Assembly (NCBI GenBank): GCA_031266555.1
Contig: JAISAU010000006.1
Location: 1 to 46,586, forward strand
DNA from: Campylobacteraceae bacterium
GTDB lineage: Bacteria; Campylobacterota; Campylobacteria; Campylobacterales; Campylobacteraceae
Direction of reading: 5' to 3'
Length of the DNA stretch: 46,586 bases
In this document: positions 7,934-14,798 of the stretch, piece after piece
Layout: every line of letters begins with the position of its first letter
How positions within the stretch are numbered: the stretch's first letter is position 1
Position numbers and translations under genes: made by a program
The notes under the pieces: generated by a model
Told to the model about the DNA's origin: nothing
Seen by the model: only the letters and a program-made list of their open reading frames with translations
Database searches by the model: none

Positions 7934-9172
7934 ATGATGGAAAATTTTTTAATAAAAGCCAAAACAGCCGCCAAAACGATTGCCAATTTAAAACCTGCCT
8001 TCAAAACAAAAGTTTTATATGAATTCGCAAATTCCATAAGGCAAAACTACTCTGTAATAATAGGCGCGAACGCGCTTGATCTTAAACACGCAGAGAATAA
8101 TAAGCTCAGTTACTCAATGATAGAAAGGTTAAAATTAAACCAAGGACGTATTGAGGCTATGGCTAAAGCGATTGAGGATATAGCCGCTTTGAGAGAACCA
8201 ATAGGGAGAGTTTTGGACGGATGGGTAGTGCCAAACGGACTTAGAATAGAAAAAATAACAACTCCTATAGGAGTTGTAGGTATCATTTACGAAAGCCGCC
8301 CGAATGTCACAAGCGATACTGCCGCGCTTTGTTTTAAAAGCGGAAATATATGCGTTTTAAAAGGCGGAAAAGAGGCTGAAAGAAGTAACAAAGCGATAGT
8401 TATCGCCATTCAAGAAGCTCTTCAAAAGTTTGATTTGCCACTTGAGGCTATCTCGCTGTTACCTGATTCCTCAAGAGAGGGTGTAGCGCAACTAATCAAA
8501 ATGGATAAATATGTCGACGTTATCATACCAAGAGGCGGAGAATCGCTCATAAATTTTATAAGCAAAAATTCCACGATTCCGGTTGTTAAACACGATAAAG
8601 GCGTATGTCACGTCTATATAGACAGCGAAGCGGATATAAAAAAAGCTATGGATATAACCGTAAATTCAAAATGCAGCAAACCGAGCGCTTGTAACGCTCT
8701 TGAAACGCTTTTGGTGCATAAAAATATAGCGAATGAGATTTTGCCGAAACTAAAAGAGGTATTCGTAGATATGGGTACAGAACTTAGAGGTTGCGAAAAC
8801 GCGGCTGAAATCATAAATGTCAAAAACGCGACCGACGACGATTACGGACACGAATATCTTGACAATATTTTGTGCATAAAAATAGTTAACGATTTGGAAG
8901 AAGCGATAGAACATATAACAAAATACGGCTCTTTACATTCTGAGGTTATAATCACCGAAAACTACACAAAAGCGGAAAAATTTATGCAAGATATTGACGC
9001 CGCTTGTCTTTATGTAAATGCCTCAAGCCGCTTCACAGACGGCGGAGAGTTTGGATTTGGCGCGGAAGTTGGCATAAGCACAAACAAATTGCACGCCAGA
9101 GGTCCTATGGGCATAAATGAGCTTACGACATACAAATACAAAATTTACGGCGAGGGGCAAATCCGTCAATGA
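7934..9172 (+). CDS. proA: Gamma-glutamyl phosphate reductase
   Basis: A 412-residue ProA, the NADPH-dependent enzyme that reduces gamma-glutamyl phosphate to glutamate semialdehyde in proline synthesis. Clear motifs are ITTPIGVVGIIYESRPNVTSD (about 103-124), CVLKGGKEA, PRGGESLI, and the catalytic-Cys segment KPSACNALETLLVH with Cys253. The end GPMGINELTTYKY is also typical. AGAGGAAAA precedes the ATG. The next gene starts within its last codons (ATGA, 4 bp overlap), so proA heads a three-gene chain. proB is not in the window. Confidence 0.96.
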   Translation: MMENFLIKAKTAAKTIANLKPAFKTKVLYEFANSIRQNYSVIIGANALDLKHAENNKLSYSMIERLKLNQGRIEAMAKAIEDIAALREPIGRVLDGWVVPNGLRIEKITTPIGVVGIIYESRPNVTSDTAALCFKSGNICVLKGGKEAERSNKAIVIAIQEALQKFDLPLEAISLLPDSSREGVAQLIKMDKYVDVIIPRGGESLINFISKNSTIPVVKHDKGVCHVYIDSEADIKKAMDITVNSKCSKPSACNALETLLVHKNIANEILPKLKEVFVDMGTELRGCENAAEIINVKNATDDDYGHEYLDNILCIKIVNDLEEAIEHITKYGSLHSEVIITENYTKAEKFMQDIDAACLYVNASSRFTDGGEFGFGAEVGISTNKLHARGPMGINELTTYKYKIYGEGQIRQ

Positions 9173-9759
9173 GCGCCGTTTTAGATATAAAAAATCTAAC
9201 CTTCTCGTATCCCAACGGTGATTTTTTATATAAAAATTTCTCGCTTAGCGTAAAAAAGGGCGAATTTGTCTGCTTGCTTGGTCCCAGCGGTTCCGGAAAA
9301 AGCACGCTTTTTGAACTTATATGCGGTAATTTAAAACAAAACAATGGCTATATATCGCACAAAAAAATGGCGCAAATTTATCAAGATCCATACTCCTCTT
9401 TTCACCCCACTTACTCAATTATTTCGCAAATCAAAGACGCCGTAAAAAGAGATTTGACAAAAGATGAATATTTACCGCTTTGCGAAAAATTGGCGCTCGA
9501 TGAAAACTTATTGCATGAAAAACCGCACAAATTAAGCGGCGGAGAACTTCAAAGATGTTCAATTTTACGAGCATTGCTTTTAAAAACCGAACTCATTTTA
9601 GCGGACGAACCGACATCCGCGCTTGATAACATAACACAACTTGACGTTCTGAAACATATGCTTAAAACGCTAAATGAGTGCGGAATTTTACTTATTACTC
9701 ACGATAGAGCTTTAGCCAAATGGTGCGCTGATAAAACTATCTCTTTGGAGCACATGTGA
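9169..9759 (+). CDS. ABC transporter ATP-binding protein, short orphan
   Basis: A 196-residue ABC ATPase with every core motif: Walker A GPSGSGKST (38-46), Q-loop QDPYSSFHP, signature LSGGE, Walker B LILADEPTSALD and H-loop THD. The QDP.SS..P Q-loop and overall sequence are closest to peptide/nickel-type (Opp/Dpp, NikD/E) ATPases, but the protein lacks the C-terminal oligopeptide extension and is short. No permease or binding protein is adjacent. It overlaps proA and the mscS-type gene by 4 bp each. The transported substrate cannot be assigned. Confidence 0.85.
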   Translation: MSAVLDIKNLTFSYPNGDFLYKNFSLSVKKGEFVCLLGPSGSGKSTLFELICGNLKQNNGYISHKKMAQIYQDPYSSFHPTYSIISQIKDAVKRDLTKDEYLPLCEKLALDENLLHEKPHKLSGGELQRCSILRALLLKTELILADEPTSALDNITQLDVLKHMLKTLNECGILLITHDRALAKWCADKTISLEHM

Positions 9760-11321
9760 AACAGATAATATTAACTCTTTGCTTCTCTTTCGCGACTATT
9801 TTCGCGAACGAAACCACTGTTTTAGACGATACGCAAACAAAACTTACCAAAATTCAAGAAGAGTACCAAAACTCCGAAAATATTTGGCTCTCATCTCTTC
9901 AATCATATAAAAATTATATGCGTTCTTTTCAAGAATTAGATATTTTACAAAACAGACTAAACGCCGAGATAGCGGACAAAAACATAGAAGAGAGCATAAG
10001 GTTAAAAGAAGAGATCGGCATACTCCAAAACAATCTAAATTCGTACAATTATGAAAATCGCCAGCCGCTTTACGAACTGTCTTATCCTTTAGAATCGCTA
10101 TTTAAGCAGTTGGACAATACGAAAATATCGCTTTTTTCATTATTATCCAGCGAACTTGAGAGAAATATGGAGCAAGTAAACTCCGCTATAAGCGACTATC
10201 GTAAAGAATATAAAAATGCGCTTGAAATTATCGATACCTTAGAAGACAAAGTCAAAGAAGTATCGTCAAAAGAGTCTCAAAATCTGCGAAAAGAGCTTAT
10301 TTTGACATTTGAAAATGATAAAAAACTTTTGCAAGTCTCGCTTGACACGCTAGAAAAAATCTATAAAAGCGTTCTTGAGCGGTATGAGTTTTACGACAAA
10401 GAAGTTATCTATTTCAAAAGCGAGGAGCTTAGAAAACTGCTTTACGTATTTTTTTCCATAATTATAATTTTTATTTTTATAAACGCTATAAAGTTATTTT
10501 TAAAACTCAAAATAAAAAATGACAAAAGCGAAGAGTATGACCAAAGACACTTTATGATAAGAAAGGTTTTAAATATCCTTTTTGTCATTATCGCGATTTT
10601 GGTTTTCGCCTTCACGTATGTGGATAACATCGGTCAAGTTTTGGCGGTTTTTGGCGTAGTGGGCGCGGGACTTACCGTTGTTATGAAAGAGTGGGTTTTG
10701 TGTTATGTCGGGTGGTTTGTGCTGGTTACCAGCAACTCTATCAGAATCGGGGACAGGATAAAAATATCAAAAGACGGACGCTCCGTAATAGGAGACGTGA
10801 TAAATATAAGCCTTACAAAATTAACTCTATACGAAAATATCACCAACGACGCGTTGACCGAGCACAAAAAAGCCGGACGCGTAATCTTTGTGCCAAATTA
10901 TTATCTTATTATGGGAGAGGTTTACAACTACACGCATTTGTCCATTAAGACGATTTTGGATTTGATAGAGATACGAATGACGTTTGACAGCAATATAGCA
11001 AAAGCCGAAAAAATAGGACTCGAAAGCGCGGAATTTATAACCAGTAGATTTACAGAAATGGCAAAAAAACAATATGACGCTTTGAAAAGCCGCTATACGC
11101 TTAGAAATATGACCCAATATCCAAAAGTATTTTTTTATCCCAGCATGCACGGAAACGGCATAGTTATGGGCGTGTGGTACGTATCGCCTTATCGCGAAAT
11201 ATTAAAACATAAAAGCGAAGTAATGAAAGAGATAATCGCGCGATTTAAAAATGAAGACGATATAAAGCTCGTTTATTCCGCGAATTCTCTATTTTTGGAA
11301 AACGGTATTGAGAAAATATAG
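9756..11321 (+). CDS. Mechanosensitive ion channel, MscS family
   Basis: A 521-residue protein with a cleavable signal (1-17, ending IFA), a long helical and partly coiled-coil periplasmic region (about 25-220), then membrane segments near 228-247, 270-288 and 293-315. The pore-lining helix (VFGVVGAGLTVVMKEW) is followed by the MscS beta domain (IRIGDRIKI..DGRSVIGDVINISLTKLTL and FVPNYYLIMGEVYNYTH). This plan suits an extended MscS channel of the inner membrane that releases solutes on hypo-osmotic shock. Start and length are fixed by the 4 bp overlap with the ABC gene. Confidence 0.92.
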   Translation: MKQIILTLCFSFATIFANETTVLDDTQTKLTKIQEEYQNSENIWLSSLQSYKNYMRSFQELDILQNRLNAEIADKNIEESIRLKEEIGILQNNLNSYNYENRQPLYELSYPLESLFKQLDNTKISLFSLLSSELERNMEQVNSAISDYRKEYKNALEIIDTLEDKVKEVSSKESQNLRKELILTFENDKKLLQVSLDTLEKIYKSVLERYEFYDKEVIYFKSEELRKLLYVFFSIIIIFIFINAIKLFLKLKIKNDKSEEYDQRHFMIRKVLNILFVIIAILVFAFTYVDNIGQVLAVFGVVGAGLTVVMKEWVLCYVGWFVLVTSNSIRIGDRIKISKDGRSVIGDVINISLTKLTLYENITNDALTEHKKAGRVIFVPNYYLIMGEVYNYTHLSIKTILDLIEIRMTFDSNIAKAEKIGLESAEFITSRFTEMAKKQYDALKSRYTLRNMTQYPKVFFYPSMHGNGIVMGVWYVSPYREILKHKSEVMKEIIARFKNEDDIKLVYSANSLFLENGIEKI

Positions 11322-11716
11322 TTTTTGATTTCGCGCGGGTATAAAATTTTTTAAAATAGCGAAAAATATCTACTTTTATTGCTATGTCTTTTACCCTTAC
11401 AAGCGCACAGCAATTCATAGATTTATTGTTTAGCGGCGGAAAAGTGATAATATTTTAGGAATTGCTTGCCTCATTTTATCGTTAAAAACTCTTACATGTA
11501 AAAAAATATTAAAGCTTTAAGCTCTTTACATGTATGATAATTGTTTTTATATGTGTGAAAAAATGAACACTCTTTGAAGTAAGAAAACCATATGTATGTA
11601 AAATAATAAAAGTGCAAAATGTAAAATAATACAAAATGTATAGTTTCTTAAAAGTATGATATAATGGCGCTTGCTATGAACAATTTTGAAAATAATTAAA
11701 TACTTTGGAGAAAATA
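11322..11716. other. Intergenic region upstream of fic, with palindromes and promoter
   Basis: No convincing gene. A 24-codon frame at 11384-11458 (MSFTLTSAQQFIDLLF...) has no ribosome binding site and is probably chance or a relic. The stretch holds one exact TTACATGTAA (11492-11501) and one near copy (11525-11534). A TATAAT at 11660-11665, 51 bases before the fic start, is a likely -10 element. Base composition becomes clearly more AT-rich here than in the core genes before it, marking the left edge of the accessory island. Confidence 0.6.
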
Positions 11717-12868
11717 ATGTTACAAAAAATAATCATTCCAAGTCCTGTTTGGGATAGCAATCTGCATGAAATTATATTAGATTTGGAAAAGTTAAGAACA
11801 AAAAGACTTTTTGGCGATATTCCTACCCATATTTTTTTCCAACTTAAAGATATTTTTCATTTATTAGAAACTCTGGGTTCCGCAAGAATTGAAGGCAACA
11901 ATACAACACTTTCCGAACACATAGAGAAAAAAATAAATAAGACAAACAACGAGACCAAAAACGAGTCGGATAAAGAGATAGAAAATTTAGAAAACGCCAT
12001 TAAATTTATTGAAGAAAATACTGATGAAAAAACAATTTTTAATCGAGCATATATTTCACAGATTCATAAGATCACAACAGATGGTTTGATATTAGAAGGT
12101 TCGCAGTATTCGGGCGAATTGAGAAAACATAACGTAGCAATAAAAAAATCTCAACACATTCCGCCAAATTATATGCAGTTAAACGACTATTTTAATGGAT
12201 TCTTGGATTTTATAAATGGTGATCATAGAAGTGTTAATCAGCTACTGATGATTGCTATAGCTCATCATAGATTTGAATATATTCATCCTTTTGATAATGG
12301 AAACGGCAGAATGGGCAGATTGCTAAACTATTCTTTCTTAATAAAATTTGGCTTTAAAGTAAAAGAAGGGAGGATAATAAACTCCTCTTCCATCTTTTTT
12401 TCAGATAGAGACAAATACTATGACATGTTAATGATGGCTGATTCCCTAAAAGACGAGGATTTGCTCGCATGGTGTGAATATTTTCTCGGAGGCTTAAAGA
12501 ATGAAATTGAAAAAGTTGATTCTATTTTGAGCAAAGATTATGTTGTGAAAAACATTATGCTTCCGGTAATAGAGTCTGCGGAAAAAGATAAGCTTTTAAC
12601 GACGCAAGAATTTAAAATACTAAAATGCTTGATAGAAAAAGATGATATGCAAGTAAAATCCGGAGACTTGGGGTTTTTAGATAATTTAAATCCTACAGAA
12701 AAAAGTAGAATTATCAATAAGCTAAAAAATAAGGAGATGATTATTCCTTTGAAAGAGAATGGAAGAGTATATACAATTAATTTTATTAATAGCTATCTAC
12801 TAAGAGGTATTGTAAAAATATTAAAAGATAAAGGTTTTATAGCAGATTTTTTAAATAGTAATAATTGA
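11717..12868 (+). CDS. Fic-domain protein (predicted AMP transferase), class II
   Basis: A 383-residue Fic protein. The active-site loop is the canonical HPFDNGNGRMGR (190-201), so the catalytic His and the ATP-phosphate-binding residues are intact. The inhibitory motif SARIEGN (55-61) precedes the Fic core, which is the class II arrangement in which an N-terminal helix of the same chain blocks the active site. A DNA-binding-like winged-helix tail (about 295-370, 'LTTQEFKILKCLIEKDD...SRIINKLKNKEMI') follows, as in many Fic proteins of this size. Members usually AMPylate a protein; the target is unknown. I chose the ATG with TTTGGAG six bases upstream rather than an in-frame TTG four codons earlier. 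No antitoxin partner is adjacent. Confidence 0.9.
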   Translation: MLQKIIIPSPVWDSNLHEIILDLEKLRTKRLFGDIPTHIFFQLKDIFHLLETLGSARIEGNNTTLSEHIEKKINKTNNETKNESDKEIENLENAIKFIEENTDEKTIFNRAYISQIHKITTDGLILEGSQYSGELRKHNVAIKKSQHIPPNYMQLNDYFNGFLDFINGDHRSVNQLLMIAIAHHRFEYIHPFDNGNGRMGRLLNYSFLIKFGFKVKEGRIINSSSIFFSDRDKYYDMLMMADSLKDEDLLAWCEYFLGGLKNEIEKVDSILSKDYVVKNIMLPVIESAEKDKLLTTQEFKILKCLIEKDDMQVKSGDLGFLDNLNPTEKSRIINKLKNKEMIIPLKENGRVYTINFINSYLLRGIVKILKDKGFIADFLNSNN

Positions 12869-13133
12869 TTATTTATATTAAAAACTACATATTTTTTAAA
12901 TTCGCTTATCATATCATCTATGCCGACTAAATCTTTTACATGCAAAACACTATATGCGTTAAAAATTCTTACATGTAAGCGAGCAATAAAACTGTTATTA
13001 GTTCTTACATGTAAGGGGGAGGATTAAAACTATCAAAATCTCTTACATGTAAGAGATTATTGTAAATATTACAAGTCCTTAAATGTAAGCCGTTAAGATG
13101 TTTTACTTCTCTCGTTAACATCACAACTTTATC
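12869..13133. repeat. Cluster of CTTACATGTAAG palindromes and third relic of a tandem duplication
   Basis: Holds three exact TTACATGTAA copies (12969-12978, 13005-13014, 13043-13052) and two near copies. The segment TTCGCTTATCATATCAT at 12901-12917 matches the 3' end of the large membrane-protein gene (14799-17048) and its relic at 13892-13970. The following palindrome-rich spacer resembles 13970-14095. This is therefore the remains of a third copy of the same tandem unit, lacking its gene. Confidence 0.65.
13037..13058. repeat. Perfect 22 bp palindrome built on CTTACATGTAAG
   Basis: The core CTTACATGTAAG is extended by outer arms AATCT and AGATT that pair perfectly, giving a 22 bp palindrome. 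The arms differ completely from those of the other 22 bp example at 34724-34745, but pairing is kept in both. This fits a selected hairpin or a symmetric protein site. Confidence 0.8.
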
Positions 13134-13870
13134 CTAAAAGAGAAAAAAGCTGTCGTCGGGTTTCTTGTTGTCATTGTATTTAATATCAATATTCTCTTTC
13201 ATCTTTGGAGATTTTAACTCATAAGTCTTACCATCGTAACTATATTTGATGGTTACTTGTCTCGTGAAAGAGACTTTGTTGTTGACAACTTTGGGATTTT
13301 TACTTTCGTCATCAGAAAGATATATAGGTATACTTTTCGCCTTATAAGGTATTAGGGAAAATCTACTTTTACCAAAACTCAAGTCACTTACATGTCTCGT
13401 GCTGTCTATGTCAACTATCATGGCCAAGAGGTATATATGTACATAGTTATCTTCGTCTTTATTTTCAAACGTAGCTTTACTTGAATATCCGTTTAATCCG
13501 ACATTGTTTATAGTTACTTTCAGCCGTTTATCCTCAAAGGTTATGTTAGAGGGGCAAAAATGAACGACGGAAGTAGTCCCTCCTGGTACCCCCCCCCCAA
13601 AGATTCTCCTAATCCCACATCAATCGCCCCTATAGAGCTAAGATAGTGAGCGCTCTCACCGCAGTTTGAATTCATAGCGGCATAAGCGTAGAGACTTGTT
13701 TTTACAAAAGAATATTTATCTTTAAAAATTACATTCTTATCAGCCCCCTTAGCTATCAACTCTTTGACCTTATTAATATCACAAACGTTGGCTACCAACT
13801 CATCATCCAAAGCTTTATCGGCAAATGCCATTGTAAACAAAAGCATTACAGCTAACACCACTTTTCTCAT
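13134..13870 (-). pseudogene. Secreted ankyrin-like protein, out of frame at a G10 tract (likely phase-variable)
   Basis: This gene is read in two frames. The first part (start 13870) has signal peptide MRKVVLAVMLLFTMAFA and an ankyrin-like segment (NKVKELIAKGADKN), then runs off frame to a stop at 13541. The second part continues in another frame to the stop at 13134 (PSNITFEDKRLKVTINNVG... KSPKMKENIDIKY). Both halves align along their length with the intact paralogue at 14096-14788. The break falls at ten consecutive G (minus strand, 13589-13598), which the paralogue lacks. One added base (G11) or two removed (G8) would restore a product of about 245 residues. It could be an on/off switch by slipped-strand mispairing, a plain pseudogene, or an assembly error in the tract. 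Confidence 0.75.
13589..13598. repeat. Homopolymer tract, C10 on plus strand (G10 in the gene)
   Basis: Ten consecutive C on the plus strand lie inside the coding region of the ankyrin-like gene and mark exactly where its frame changes. Tracts of this kind are the standard contingency-locus signature in Campylobacter and Helicobacter. It is the only long G/C homopolymer noticed in the window. Confidence 0.85.
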
Positions 13871-13891
13871 TTTTTATCCTTTAGAGTAAAT

Positions 13892-13970
13892 TTACATTCT
13901 AAAGCCTGCTCTGTCCATTCTCTGCGACAAAGCTTCGCTTATCATATCATTCTGAGCGCCGTCGACGCTA
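13892..13970 (-). pseudogene. Duplicated 3'-end fragment of the large membrane-protein gene
   Basis: Read on the minus strand, the sequence encodes VDGAQNDMISEALSQRMDRA plus four more residues, identical to the C-terminus of the protein at 14799-17048. It has nothing else of that gene upstream. The nucleotide match covers about 75 bases. The junction shows that the duplicated unit ran from inside the 3' end of that gene through the following small secreted-protein gene. Confidence 0.85.
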
Positions 13971-14095
13971 CATGCAAGGGATGATTTAAAACTATCAAAA
14001 ACTCTTACATGTAAGGGGGAAATGAAACTGTTAATAGTCCTTACATGTAAGTTGTTAAAATGTTTTACTTCGCTCGTTAACGCCACAACTTTATC

Positions 14096-14788
14096 TTACA
14101 ACGAAAAAGGGTCGAAAGTATAGTCTCCATATTTAACGGCTATATCTTCTTTCATTTTTGGAGACTTGAGTTCGTAAATCTTACCGCTGTAATTGTACTT
14201 TATGGTTGCTTGTCTTGTGAAAGAGACTTTATTGTTGACGACTTTGGGATACTTGTTAACATTTAGAGGGAAAAAAGGCAAACGATAAATTACTTCTTTA
14301 TATGGCGATATTCTATAACTATTTTTATTTTCTATCTCTTCCGTATATTCCACGCCATCTACGTTAACAGTTATGGCTACTATATATATATAGTCATCTT
14401 CATCAACATTTTCAAACGTAACATCTGTTGAGCGTCCGCCCAATGCAACATTATTAATCGTTACTTTCAGCCGTTTATCCTCAAACGTTTTATTGCTGGG
14501 ATAATAGCCAACAGCAGAAGACATGTGACCAGAATATTTTCCCGCTCCCACATCCACAGCACCTATGGAACTAAGATAGCGAGCGCTCTCACCGCAATTT
14601 CTACTCATAATAGCGCGAGTGTAGAGACTTTTATCTTTTTCTACCATCACATTCTTATCTGCCCCTTTTGCTATCAACTCTTTTACTTTAGTTGTGTCGC
14701 AAACGTTAGCTATTAGTTCTTTATCCAAAGTCTCATCGGCAAATGCCATTGTAAACAAAAGCGTTATAGCTAATACTACTTTTCTCAT
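14096..14788 (-). CDS. Secreted ankyrin-like protein, intact paralogue
   Basis: A 230-residue protein with a clean signal peptide (MRKVVLAITLLFTMAFA, cleaved before DE). Residues about 25-80 resemble one to two ankyrin repeats (DTTKVKELIAKGADKNV ... YLSSIGAVDVG). From about 95 to the end the protein is beta-rich with no family I recognise (LKVTINNVALGGRSTDVTFENVDEDDYIYIVAITV). It probably acts in the periplasm or outside the cell. It starts 10 bases after the stop of the large membrane-protein gene upstream, with AAAGGATAAG before the ATG, so the two are likely co-transcribed. A frameshifted paralogue follows at 13134-13870. Function unknown. Confidence 0.75.
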   Translation of the reverse strand: MRKVVLAITLLFTMAFADETLDKELIANVCDTTKVKELIAKGADKNVMVEKDKSLYTRAIMSRNCGESARYLSSIGAVDVGAGKYSGHMSSAVGYYPSNKTFEDKRLKVTINNVALGGRSTDVTFENVDEDDYIYIVAITVNVDGVEYTEEIENKNSYRISPYKEVIYRLPFFPLNVNKYPKVVNNKVSFTRQATIKYNYSGKIYELKSPKMKEDIAVKYGDYTFDPFSL

Positions 14789-14798
14789 TTCTTATCCT

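Noticed and set aside
12960-13095. CTTACATGTAAG cluster as a CRISPR-like or origin (iteron) array
   Set aside because: Spacing is irregular, the motif is only 12 bases and occurs throughout the window including inside genes. No replication initiator or DnaA-box cluster is present.
13134-13427. Separate 97-codon gene
   Set aside because: It is the C-terminal half of the frameshifted ankyrin-like gene. It aligns with the C-terminus of the intact paralogue, and homology continues upstream of its first Met.
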